Assembly: GCA_903921605.1 (NCBI GenBank)
Contig: CAIXQV010001280.1
Coordinates: forward strand, 1-5,645
Direction: 5' to 3'
Length of the DNA: 5,645 bases
Source: an uncultured Planctomycetaceae bacterium
GTDB lineage: Bacteria > Planctomycetota > Planctomycetia > Planctomycetales > Planctomycetaceae
In this document: positions 1 to 5,645 of the stretch, piece after piece
How the letters are laid out: every line of letters starts with the position of its first letter
Numbering within the stretch: the first letter of the stretch is position 1
Translations under genes and position numbers: made by a program
The notes under the pieces: generated by a model
Database searches by the model: none
What the model was told of the DNA's origin: nothing
Seen by the model: only the letters and a program-made list of their open reading frames with translations

Positions 1-21
1 CTTCAAGAACAAATTGACTGA

Positions 22-900
22 TTACAGCCGAACGTTGCCTTCCGGCATCGGAATAGAGATCCATCGCACTGGAACATTCGTCTGCGACTTATCGTCTGAC
101 GACTTGCCCGCGAAAGAAATCTTCGCTTTGGAGCCAGTGGCTGGAAGTGATCGAGACGCCAATCGCTTTGGAGCGACAACTTCATTGAACGTGCTGGAGA
201 ACGTCTGCAAAGAATTTTCAGGCTCCTCAACCTTAGTTGAACCATTCGCCTTTTTGTCGAGATCCAGGAACGAATCTGTGTTACCTGTGCCCGGTGCTGG
301 ATCGATCATTGGGGCCGCTGGATCTGCAGAATCCACTGGCGGGATATCAACCGCCGGATCATCCATTGGAGGCTTATTCTTGATCTGTTCTCCAGCGGGA
401 TCCAATTCGAAGGAAGGATCATCAGCCGCGGTACCGCCCATGGGACGCGAGCGGAAATCATCAACAGGATCCGGATCAACCGGACGTTTCCGAGCCTGCG
501 AATCGGCGGGATCAAGCGTCCGATCCGGATCATCCTGGCGACGTCGCAATGGTGCTCGGTCAAATTCGTCGTAGGTGTCGTTTTCCTTCGTGCCCTTTTC
601 GAAGTTCGTATCCGTTTCCGGCTTCAGACTTCCGGAAGGGTTGGTCCCTACGCATGAGCCTGAACTACAACCGCCAGCACCACAAGGATCACAGCAGGCC
701 GGAGCACAGCAGTCCGAGGGAGCATAACCGGCTGAGTAATAGCCCATCTGTGGAACATAAGGAGCGTACCCGGCGCTGTAATAGCCACCGTAACCAGCTC
801 CCCACCATCCGCCAAAAGGCCAAAGGCAGCAAGCGCTGGCTGAGCCGGATGAGGCCACAAAAACACCAATTGTCAATATTGTCGCAATCAATCGCTTCAT
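22..900 (-). CDS. Exported Cys/Gly/Tyr-rich, Asp-Pro-rich protein of unknown function (292 aa)
   Basis: I do not recognise a named family. The frame stays open to 999, but I start at the ATG at 900 because it opens a clear signal peptide: MKR, a hydrophobic stretch, then SASA before Cys24. A GAGG lies about 10 nt upstream. Cleavage after Ala23 is likely; Ala-Ser-Ala-Cys is a poor lipobox, so a lipoprotein is possible but less likely. Residues 24-85 are rich in Gly, Tyr and Trp, with nine cysteines (24, 25, 64, 65, 69, 70, 73, 78, 83) and two copies of YYSAGYAP at 40-47 and 54-61. Residues about 108-216 are acidic, proline-rich and probably disordered, with nine Asp-Pro dipeptides. The last 16 residues (RWISIP and a terminal GNVRL) look like a compact tail motif that I associate, from memory, with planctomycete exported proteins. 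An envelope or extracellular role is inferred. It has its own candidate promoter, so it need not depend on pgk. Confidence 0.8.
   Translation of the reverse strand: MKRLIATILTIGVFVASSGSASACCLWPFGGWWGAGYGGYYSAGYAPYVPQMGYYSAGYAPSDCCAPACCDPCGAGGCSSGSCVGTNPSGSLKPETDTNFEKGTKENDTYDEFDRAPLRRRQDDPDRTLDPADSQARKRPVDPDPVDDFRSRPMGGTAADDPSFELDPAGEQIKNKPPMDDPAVDIPPVDSADPAAPMIDPAPGTGNTDSFLDLDKKANGSTKVEEPENSLQTFSSTFNEVVAPKRLASRSLPATGSKAKISFAGKSSDDKSQTNVPVRWISIPMPEGNVRL
298..531 (-). repeat. Asp-Pro codon tract with a dense GATC cluster
   Basis: This segment encodes residues 124-201 of the exported protein, with nine Asp-Pro dipeptides, many written GAT-CC(N). As a result GATC occurs 12 times, beginning at 300, 304, 321, 357, 382, 399, 417, 468, 474, 510, 522 and 528, where about one would be expected by chance. 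The coding sequence explains the pattern well enough. It is listed because it could look like an origin or methylation cluster. Confidence 0.75.
718..783 (-). repeat. Two copies of a YYSAGYAP-coding repeat
   Basis: Codons for YYSAGYAP occur at 760-783 and again at 718-741, 42 bp (14 codons) apart, inside the exported protein. The peptide is identical but the DNA differs at several synonymous positions, including the Ser, Ala, Gly and Pro codons. The duplication is therefore old or held by selection on the protein. Confidence 0.8.
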
Positions 901-1215
901 TTGGGATACGCCTCGCAGCGGAACACTGCCACAAAAAACGACTACTTCCGAACGCGGCCAGGATTGAGGCAACCCTCGATCGAGGTCTTCCGCGATCACC
1001 CGGCCTTCATGTGCGCCGTGCCGGAAAAAATTCCCTGATCGACATCCTGATCAAGGTCACCGAATTCACTACCGCCTGAACACGAGTTACATGTTCCGCA
1101 GGCCACCCGTTTTACAGTGGCGGAGGGACGTTTGTCAAACAGCACTTTCAGAAACCCTGAAGGCTCCGCTGCTCAGCAACTAAATCCCTCCACATCCCCG
1201 GAAAACAGGGCGTAA
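901..1215. other. Intergenic region between pgk and the exported-protein gene
   Basis: This 315-bp gap lies between two minus-strand genes. It contains a candidate minus-strand promoter at 1109-1138 and short inverted repeats: GTTTG-T-CAAAC at 1130-1140, overlapping the -35, and TTCAG-5 nt-CTGAA at 1147-1161. I see no convincing Rho-independent terminator for pgk, since no GC-rich stem is followed by a T-run on the minus strand. An open frame extends upstream of 900 to 999 but shows no protein-like features. I found no small RNA or tRNA. Confidence 0.55.
1109..1138 (-). promoter_or_regulatory. Candidate sigma70-type promoter for the exported-protein gene
   Basis: On the minus strand a perfect -35 TTGACA (1138-1133) is followed after 18 bp by TAAAAC (1114-1109), four of six matches to the -10 consensus. 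Transcription would start near 1102, giving a leader of about 200 nt before the ATG at 900. The -35 sits inside the small inverted repeat GTTTG-T-CAAAC, which could be an operator. Planctomycete promoters often match the consensus poorly, so this is only a candidate. Confidence 0.4.
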
Positions 1216-1221
1216 TTACGC
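1210..1221. repeat. 12-bp perfect palindrome over the pgk stop codon
   Basis: GCGTAATTACGC is its own reverse complement and contains the pgk TAA stop (1216-1218 read on the minus strand). It has no loop and no T-run, so it is not a terminator. It may be chance or a weak protein-binding site. Confidence 0.3.
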
Positions 1222-2403
1222 TTCGTCGAGCAATTCAACCGCGGCGAATTTCTCACCTTCAAGCATGGACAGACTGGCTCCGCCGCCCGTACTGACGTGT
1301 GAAACTTTGTCCGCAAAACCCAATTGCTGAATTGCCGCAGCACTGTCACCACCACCGATGATGCTGGTCGAGGAGCTGTTTGCAATCGCTTCTGCGACGG
1401 CTCGAGTCCCTGCGTCGAACGGCGACATTTCAAAAACCCCCATTGGCCCGTTCCAGACTACGGTGCCGGCTTTAGCAACTTCGGCCGCGTAAAGCTTTGC
1501 GGTTTCCGGCCCGATATCGAAGCCTTCAAATGTGTCCGGAATCTCTCCGGCTTTAACCACAACTTTGTTGCAGTTGCCGTTGAAAGCGTCACCGCAATGA
1601 GTATCCAATGGCAGGACCAGCTTATCACCGCCAGCCGCCATCAGTTCTTTGGCCAGTTCAACACGGTCCAGTTCAACACGGCTCCTGCCTACTTTTCCAC
1701 CCTTGGCGACCGCAAACGTGTAAGCCATGGCTCCACCGATCAGAACTTTGTCGCAGACCGTGAGCAGATTCTTGATGACGTTGATCTTGTCAGAAACTTT
1801 GGCACCGCCAAGAATGGCAATGAATGGTCGCTTAGGATTCGCGATGGCATCGGAGAGGTACTTGACTTCCTTCTGCACGAGAAAACCAACGACGCGTGGT
1901 TTGCCGACCATGGCCTGCGGAACGGCAACCATCGAAGCGTCGGTGCGGTGACATGTGCCAAATGCATCGTTGCAGTAGATATCAGCAAACCCAGCCAGCT
2001 TTCCGGCGAAGACAGCATCACCCTTCTTCTCGCCCTTGTTGAATCGCAGGTTCTCCAGCAACACAACATCGCCGTTCTTCAAGGCTCCGACTTTCGCGAC
2101 TGCATCTGCATCAACAGTGTCGGTTGCGAAAGCGACAGGCTTGCCCAGCAGTGACGCCAGCACAGCGGCCGCTGGTTTCAAGCTATACTTCGCCAGATCT
2201 TCTCCATCCTTCGGCTGGCCCAGATGGCTGCACAGTACCAGTTTCCCACCGCGGTCAATGACAGACTTAATGGAAGGCACGGCCATGCGAACACGACGAT
2301 CGTCCGTCACATTGCACTGATCGTCCAGTGGCACATTGAAGTCCACTCGCATCAGAACGGTCTTACCAGCAACATCCACGTCAGCAATTGATTTCTTCGC
2401 CAT
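1216..2403 (-). CDS. pgk: Phosphoglycerate kinase (395 aa)
   Basis: This cytoplasmic glycolytic and gluconeogenic enzyme interconverts 1,3-bisphosphoglycerate + ADP and 3-phosphoglycerate + ATP. At 395 residues it has the normal length. The N-terminal domain carries RVDFNVP (Asp21, Asn23), Arg37, SHLG (His60), ENLR (Arg120) and FGTCHR (Arg153), matching the 3-phosphoglycerate site of yeast and animal PGK. The C-terminal nucleotide domain carries [29 protein letters not shown] and [10 protein letters not shown]. The odd point is Gln63 in SHLGQP, where the family has Arg (Arg65 in yeast). I chose the ATG at 2403 because [14 protein letters not shown] aligns with the expected PGK N-terminus. The open frame upstream runs antisense to the amidohydrolase, and the extra in-frame ATGs at 2430 and 2448 add residues unlike PGK. 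No strong Shine-Dalgarno is visible. No gap or other glycolytic gene is adjacent. Confidence 0.97.
   Translation of the reverse strand: MAKKSIADVDVAGKTVLMRVDFNVPLDDQCNVTDDRRVRMAVPSIKSVIDRGGKLVLCSHLGQPKDGEDLAKYSLKPAAAVLASLLGKPVAFATDTVDADAVAKVGALKNGDVVLLENLRFNKGEKKGDAVFAGKLAGFADIYCNDAFGTCHRTDASMVAVPQAMVGKPRVVGFLVQKEVKYLSDAIANPKRPFIAILGGAKVSDKINVIKNLLTVCDKVLIGGAMAYTFAVAKGGKVGRSRVELDRVELAKELMAAGGDKLVLPLDTHCGDAFNGNCNKVVVKAGEIPDTFEGFDIGPETAKLYAAEVAKAGTVVWNGPMGVFEMSPFDAGTRAVAEAIANSSSTSIIGGGDSAAAIQQLGFADKVSHVSTGGGASLSMLEGEKFAAVELLDEA
1653..1681 (-). repeat. Tandem 14-bp identity inside pgk (RVEL-D-RVEL)
   Basis: CCAGTTCAACACGG occurs at 1653-1666 and at 1668-1681, a 15-bp period that keeps frame and encodes [12 protein letters not shown] normally has a helix of similar length here, so the repeat looks like convergent or gene-converted codons rather than an insertion. 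Confidence 0.6.
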
Positions 2404-2655
2404 GATCAGATTCTTACAACAGCTTTGCATACAGAAATGAAGAGACATCCGCTGGAGGGATCTTAACGACCGGAAGCCGGGTCGCACAGTTAAGGCGCCG
2501 GAATTCCCTGAACGGATCAGTAGACGGAGTAAACCTTGTTCAGCCACAATGCAGGCTCCACGACGACGCCGGTGCGGTGACGAGAGCGTTACGCAGCAGC
2601 CTGTTGAATCACCTGCAAATCCTGCCCTTTGTATTCTCCTGACAAAGATTCCTGT
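2404..2655. other. Divergent intergenic region between pgk and the amidohydrolase gene
   Basis: This 252-bp region must hold the promoters of both pgk (leftward) and the amidohydrolase operon (rightward). I could not identify a convincing -35/-10 pair on either strand. The pgk frame stays open leftwards through it and continues antisense to the amidohydrolase, but the predicted peptide is unlike any PGK extension. A nested inverted repeat at 2462-2494 is the main structure. Confidence 0.5.
2462..2494. repeat. Nested inverted repeat in the pgk leader
   Basis: The outer arms are CTTAAC (2462-2467) and GTTAAG (2489-2494). Directly inside lie GACC (2468-2471) and GGTC (2480-2483), then a GG/CC pair step with one bulged G and an AAG loop; five unpaired bases (2484-2488) sit on one side. 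It could fold in RNA from either strand and lies about 60 nt upstream of the pgk ATG. There is no T-run, so it is not a Rho-independent terminator. A leader element or a regulator site is possible. Confidence 0.4.
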
Positions 2656-3930
2656 ATGAAGACACACGTTGGCACCACGATTGTTCGAAATGGACAGCTT
2701 ATTGACGGGACTGGCGGAAAGCCGGTCCCGAATTCGGTCGTCATTCTGAAGGATGGAAAAATCGACTGGGCAGGGCCGGCGAATGAGGCTCCTGCTCAAG
2801 GTCCGGAGGCGAGAGTCATTGATGCCAAAGGCGGCTCGATTCTTCCGGGGCTCGTCGAAGCTCACTTTCATCCGACCTATTTCAATGTCGCAGCCCTGGA
2901 AGATCTCGACATCAAGTACCCCGTCGAATACGTGACTCTGCTGGCCGCTGCTAACGCGAAGCTGGCCGTTGAATGCGGTTACACGTCAGCTCGCAGCGGC
3001 GGCAGTCTGTTTAATATTGACGTCTGGCTCAAAAAGGCGATCGAATCTGATATCAACATCGGCCCGCGTCTTGCAACCAGTGGGCGAGAAATCTGCGGCG
3101 TCGGAGGACTGATGGACTGGAATCCCGACTTCCGAAAAATCGGCATGGAAGGTCTTGTCCTTCTCATCAACGGTCCCGTCGAAGCTCGTTCGGCCGTGAG
3201 GAAGCTGGTGAAGGATGGCATCGAATGGGTGAAGACCTATCCGACAGGAGATGCCGCTGCTCCTGACACCAATGATCATCACACGCTATGCATGACCTTT
3301 GAGGAGATGCACGCGGTTGTCGAGACTGCTCATAATCACGGCATGAAAGTCACCGGACATTGTCGAGCCACTGAAGGGATCAAGAATGCGTTGAAAGCCG
3401 GTTACGACGCCATCGAGCATGGCACGTTTATCGACGATGAATGCCTCGACCTGATTCTGCAGCGTGATGTCCCGTGCGTTCCGGCTCTGTACTTCGAATA
3501 CGCCAGCATCCAGCGCGGGCCGGAGTTTGGAATGTCGCAGCAAGTGATCGACGGTCATCAGGAAACGCTCGACGGTGGTGCCGAGAGTGCTCGCAGAATT
3601 CTGAAGGCCGGCGGAACTCTGGGTATGGGTGGCGATTATGGCTTCGCCTGGAATCCTCACGGCGACTATGCTCGCGAACTTTCCTTCTTCGTAAACTTCG
3701 TAGGTTTTTCTCCTCTTGAAGTTTTGACCTGCGCGACCAAAAACGGTGCCAAGATTCTGGGACGACTGCATGAGATCGGAACCGTCGAAGTCGGAAAGCT
3801 GGCAGACCTGCTAATTGTCGATGGAGATCCGCTACAGGATATTCGAGTTCTGGAAGATCGCAGTCGGTTTATTGCTGTCATGCAGGGCGGGCTTGTGAAG
3901 GCGGGGCAGCTTGCGGCACCGGTTTTCTGA
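2656..3930 (+). CDS. Metal-dependent amidohydrolase, imidazolonepropionase/prolidase-like (424 aa)
   Basis: This belongs to the amidohydrolase superfamily, COG1228-like branch, whose members hydrolyse C-N bonds in cyclic amides or Xaa-Pro and N-acyl dipeptides. The N-terminal beta-sandwich reads as NGQLIDGTG and DGKI (residues 12-36), followed by [10 protein letters not shown], where His70 and His72 form the HxH metal pair. Lys193 in WVKTYPTG fits the carboxylated bridging lysine, His235 (GHCRATEG) and His255 (AIEHG) the next ligands, and Asp327 (MGGDYG) the catalytic aspartate. The C-terminal [10 protein letters not shown], then [19 protein letters not shown], is the family's closing motif. 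All binuclear-site ligands are therefore present. There is no signal peptide, so it is probably cytoplasmic. I chose the ATG at 2656 because [10 protein letters not shown] then falls at the usual distance; a TTG at 2629 would add nine residues. Neither start has a clear Shine-Dalgarno. It is probably cotranscribed with the PAL-like gene 62 nt downstream. The exact substrate cannot be read. Confidence 0.9.
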   Translation: MKTHVGTTIVRNGQLIDGTGGKPVPNSVVILKDGKIDWAGPANEAPAQGPEARVIDAKGGSILPGLVEAHFHPTYFNVAALEDLDIKYPVEYVTLLAAANAKLAVECGYTSARSGGSLFNIDVWLKKAIESDINIGPRLATSGREICGVGGLMDWNPDFRKIGMEGLVLLINGPVEARSAVRKLVKDGIEWVKTYPTGDAAAPDTNDHHTLCMTFEEMHAVVETAHNHGMKVTGHCRATEGIKNALKAGYDAIEHGTFIDDECLDLILQRDVPCVPALYFEYASIQRGPEFGMSQQVIDGHQETLDGGAESARRILKAGGTLGMGGDYGFAWNPHGDYARELSFFVNFVGFSPLEVLTCATKNGAKILGRLHEIGTVEVGKLADLLIVDGDPLQDIRVLEDRSRFIAVMQGGLVKAGQLAAPVF

Positions 3931-3992
3931 TCGAGCGGTGTGTGTCGACCGCGGCATCGTCGATTTACGGCGATATAAGATTGGTAGACAAC

Positions 3993-4979
3993 ATGACAAT
4001 GAACAGGCGATCCTTTCTCGGGCAGTTGTCATGGGCGGCCGGATCACTAGCGGTTCTGGGCCAACAACTGCAGTCGGTTGAGGCTGCGGTTCCGAACTTT
4101 GAACTGGATCCGACATGGCCCGCCGAATTTCCCGGCTCCGGTCAGGAACCCTGCCAGGTGGCGGGGGTTGCCATCGCAAAGGATGGCAGAATCCTCGTGC
4201 TGAACCGGGGTGAGAATCACTGGATGCCTTCCACGGGGTATCGTCAGGAACGAATTCAAAAACCAGCGGTGTTGGTCTTTGATGAACTCGAAGGCCGTCT
4301 TGTGGATTCGTGGGGCGAAGGTCTGTTTGTGATGCCGCATCAGATCAGCGTCGATGCGGCAGGAAACATCTGGATCGTGGACTGCGGGCAGGACAAAGTG
4401 TTCCAGTTCGACTCGACCGGATCGCTGTTGCTGGAGGTCGGCAGTGCTGAAATTGGTTTTCGCAAACCGACCGATGTCGTTGTACTCCGTGACGGCTGCT
4501 TCGTCGTCTCAGACGGCTACACGAATGCTCGAGTGGTCGTGTTTGATCCGAAGGGCCGGATGATTCACGCCTGGGGCCAGAAAGGAAAACGTCCGCTCGA
4601 ATTTCAGACACCACACAGCATAGCCAGAGACGAGAACGATCTTCTCTATGTGGCGGATCGAGAAAATCATCGAGTTCAGATCCTGAATCGGGAAGGGAAA
4701 GTTCAGGCCATCTGGACTCACCTGGAGCGTCCTCTGACTGTCCGCTATGCCGCAGGTTCGCTTTTTGTGCTCTCCAATCTGGACGCGGACAAAGGGATTG
4801 TCCGGCAGCTCAATCGGCAAGGCGAAGTCCTCAGCTCATTCATGACGAAACCGGCTGACTCGAAAGAGCACTTTGAATGGCCGCATGGATTGGCAGTCAA
4901 TGAAGATGCTTCGAAGATCTATGTAGGTTTTACTCTGACAGGTCGGCGAGTTCATCGTTATCAGCGAACGAAGCCGTGA
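3993..4979 (+). CDS. Tat-exported NHL-repeat beta-propeller, peptidyl-alpha-hydroxyglycine amidating lyase-like (328 aa)
   Basis: The N-terminus has a twin-arginine signal (NRRSFLG, residues 4-10), a hydrophobic stretch and a likely cleavage after VEAA (about residue 32), so the folded protein is exported. The rest forms NHL-type blades: GVAIAKDGRILVL, PHQISVDAAGNIWIVD, PTDVVVLRDGCFVVSDG, PHSIARDENDLLYVADRENHRVQ and PHGLAVNEDASKIYVG. Compared from memory with the lyase half of animal PAM, it keeps all three zinc histidines (His116, His208, His298 for 585, 690, 786) and the catalytic Arg72, Tyr176 (DGYTN) and Arg223 (ADREN; 533, 654, 706). The calcium ligand Asp787 is replaced by Gly299. Such lyases split peptidyl-hydroxyglycine into amide and glyoxylate; the true substrate here is unknown. 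I chose the ATG at 3993 (GGTAG five nt upstream); ATG 3999 is also possible, and the GTG at 3942 would put 17 residues before the Tat motif. No copper monooxygenase partner is visible. Confidence 0.85.
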   Translation: MTMNRRSFLGQLSWAAGSLAVLGQQLQSVEAAVPNFELDPTWPAEFPGSGQEPCQVAGVAIAKDGRILVLNRGENHWMPSTGYRQERIQKPAVLVFDELEGRLVDSWGEGLFVMPHQISVDAAGNIWIVDCGQDKVFQFDSTGSLLLEVGSAEIGFRKPTDVVVLRDGCFVVSDGYTNARVVVFDPKGRMIHAWGQKGKRPLEFQTPHSIARDENDLLYVADRENHRVQILNREGKVQAIWTHLERPLTVRYAAGSLFVLSNLDADKGIVRQLNRQGEVLSSFMTKPADSKEHFEWPHGLAVNEDASKIYVGFTLTGRRVHRYQRTKP

Positions 4980-5041
4980 AAGTTCGAAGGTTAGGGACTT
5001 GTTCTGGCCTGCGAAGGACGCGTTGTAACCTCGTTGCTCAA

Positions 5042-5067
5042 TCAACTGCGTTGACTGGCAATTGACT
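5042..5067. promoter_or_regulatory. Operator-like cluster of TTGAC half-sites
   Basis: TCAAC-TGC-GTTGA (5042-5054) is an inverted repeat. TTGACT occurs at 5051-5056 and again at 5062-5067, 11 bp apart (one helical turn). This spacing could suit a dimeric regulator controlling the sugar-binding gene. The two TTGACT copies could also be -35 elements, but I see no good -10 at the right distance. Confidence 0.25.
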
Positions 5068-5123
5068 TCAGCTTTGTGGAAACTGAAAGAACACGACGCC
5101 GCAAACGCATGGCAAGAGCGTCT

Positions 5124-5138
5124 CCGGGCCCACCCCGG
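5124..5138 (+). repeat. Short GC hairpin upstream of the lipoprotein gene
   Basis: CCGGG (5124-5128) pairs with CCCGG (5134-5138) around a five-base loop. It ends 14 nt before the Shine-Dalgarno and has no T-run, so it is a possible 5'-leader stem rather than a terminator. Confidence 0.3.
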
Positions 5139-5152
5139 GATTGAATGTTCAC

Positions 5153-5157
5153 AGGAG
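5153..5157 (+). promoter_or_regulatory. Strong Shine-Dalgarno AGGAG
   Basis: AGGAG lies five bases before the ATG at 5163 and fixes that start. It is the only near-consensus ribosome-binding site in the window. Confidence 0.8.
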
Positions 5158-5162
5158 CTGTT

Positions 5163-5645
5163 ATGAAATCGACTGGTACCTACTGGCTTGGTTGTCTGGG
5201 ATTGATGCTTATCGCAGGGTGCAGCGGCGAAAAAACCACACCCAACGCGACTGCTTCTGGTGAGACATCTGCCGCAACCATCGCGAATGATCTGGCGTCG
5301 AAGTCGGCCGGCAGTCCGGAAGATTCTTCACCCGGCAGCGGAGGCGAAAAGAAACTGACAATTGGCTTTTCTGCGCTGACATTGACTAATCCCTTCTTCA
5401 AGATCATCGCTGATGAAATGACGGCCGAGGGAAAGAAACATGGTTATGAAGTCGTCGTCGTTTCCGCCGATCAGGATGTGAATCGCCAGACATCACAGGT
5501 CGAGGATTTTATCGTCAAGCAGGTCTCGGCCATTGTGCTCAACCCCTGCGATTCAAAGGCCATTGGTGCAGCGATTAAGAAGGCGAACGACGCTGGAATC
5601 CCGGTCTTTACAAATGACATCAAGTATGATGGCACGGACGGCAAA
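5163..5645 (+). CDS. Sugar ABC-transporter substrate-binding lipoprotein, RbsB-like (5' part, 161 codons)
   Basis: The reading frame is open to the window edge, so about half of a typical 310-360 residue protein is seen. The signal peptide ends in a lipobox, LIAGC, with Cys20 as the lipidated residue. A Ser/Thr/Gly-rich linker (about 21-62) tethers the binding domain. From residue 65 it follows the ribose-binding (type I periplasmic) fold: LTIGFSALTLTNPFFK, KKHGYEVVVVSADQD, QVEDFIVKQVSAIVLNP and ANDAGIPVFTNDI. Asn76, Phe78 and Phe79 match sugar-stacking residues of E. coli RbsB, and Asp152 matches its Asp89. The next residue is Ile153 instead of RbsB Arg90, so the ligand may not be ribose. 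It would bind a sugar outside the inner membrane and deliver it to an ABC permease and ATPase, probably encoded just beyond the window. The ATG at 5163 is set by the AGGAG and by the signal peptide starting there. Confidence 0.9.
   Translation, partial: MKSTGTYWLGCLGLMLIAGCSGEKTTPNATASGETSAATIANDLASKSAGSPEDSSPGSGGEKKLTIGFSALTLTNPFFKIIADEMTAEGKKHGYEVVVVSADQDVNRQTSQVEDFIVKQVSAIVLNPCDSKAIGAAIKKANDAGIPVFTNDIKYDGTDGK

Larger units (their letters stand above)
4980..5162. other. Intergenic region upstream of the sugar-binding lipoprotein gene
   Basis: This 183-bp gap follows the PAL-like gene. It carries TTGACT-type half-sites at 5042-5067, an imperfect stem TTCAG/CTGAA at 5067-5087, and a GC hairpin at 5124-5138. 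None is followed by a T-run, so no intrinsic terminator is supported. No full promoter could be picked with confidence. Its length suggests the downstream gene has its own promoter. Confidence 0.45.

Noticed and set aside
298..531. Dense GATC cluster resembling an E. coli-type replication origin
   Set aside because: The 12 GATC sites fall inside residues 124-201 of the exported protein and come largely from repeated Asp-Pro codons (GAT-CC). No DnaA-box series, AT-rich unwinding region or dnaA/dnaN gene is present.
14..1079. Two long plus-strand open frames (14-574 and 549-1079) opposite the exported-protein gene
   Set aside because: Their peptides show no signal, domain or motif, while the minus-strand frame has a signal peptide, coded repeats and a structured tail. 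They are antisense shadows, the first an effect of the repetitive DP codons.
1145..1163. Stem TTCAG/CTGAA as a pgk terminator
   Set aside because: On the minus strand it has only five pairs, is AT-containing and is followed by AGTGCTG rather than a T-run.
1324..2154. 276-codon plus-strand open frame inside pgk
   Set aside because: It is wholly antisense to a clearly conserved PGK, has no ribosome-binding site and no recognisable domain.
2404..2871. In-frame N-terminal extension of PGK by up to 156 residues
   Set aside because: The extension runs through the intergenic hairpin and antisense to the amidohydrolase, has no PGK-like or targeting features, and the normal PGK N-terminus begins at the ATG at 2403.
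3286..3771. 161-codon minus-strand open frame inside the amidohydrolase gene
   Set aside because: It is antisense to the segment carrying metal ligands His235, His255 and Asp327, with no independent coding evidence.
5067..5087. Bulged stem TTCAG/CTGAA as a terminator for the PAL-like gene
   Set aside because: It is weak, has a bulged C, and is followed by AGAACACG with no T-run.
1..5645. Mobile element, CRISPR array, defence system or phage genes
   Set aside because: There are no terminal inverted repeats, transposase or integrase motifs, regularly spaced repeats, or nuclease/helicase domains; all five genes are metabolic, transport or envelope in type.

Overview
The window looks like chromosomal DNA from a free-living planctomycete (phylum Planctomycetota, perhaps a Pirellula/Planctomyces-type lineage). 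Three things suggest this. The phosphoglycerate kinase closely resembles what I recall of Rhodopirellula-type PGK. The first gene encodes an exported Cys/Gly/Tyr-rich protein with YYSAGYAP repeats, a low-complexity style common in that phylum. Promoters and ribosome-binding sites are mostly weak, with moderate GC content. The taxonomic call is inference, because no rRNA or other marker is present.

Layout. Two genes lie on the minus strand. A 292-residue exported protein of unknown function (22-900) lies downstream of pgk, the glycolytic phosphoglycerate kinase (1216-2403). The 315-bp gap between them (901-1215) holds a candidate sigma70-type promoter for the unknown gene. A 252-bp divergent region (2404-2655) with a nested hairpin separates pgk from three plus-strand genes. 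These are a COG1228-type metal-dependent amidohydrolase (2656-3930), a Tat-exported beta-propeller protein resembling peptidyl-alpha-hydroxyglycine alpha-amidating lyase (PAL; 3993-4979), and the first 161 codons of a ribose-type sugar-binding lipoprotein (5163 to the window edge).

How they may work together. pgk is housekeeping and probably unrelated to its neighbours. The amidohydrolase and the PAL-like protein are 62 nt apart and probably cotranscribed. A working hypothesis is that the exported lyase cleaves an N-acyl- or peptidyl-hydroxyglycine-type compound outside the cytoplasm and the cytoplasmic amidohydrolase processes a related peptide-like compound. No substrate can be read from the sequence. 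The binding-protein gene has its own strong Shine-Dalgarno and a 183-bp upstream gap with operator-like repeats, so it probably begins a separate sugar-uptake operon.

I see no mobile element, CRISPR array, tRNA, rRNA or defence system. The most noteworthy points are a Gln in place of an almost invariant substrate-binding Arg in PGK, a bacterial PAL-like propeller that keeps the animal enzyme's zinc and catalytic residues, and the architecture of the unknown exported protein.
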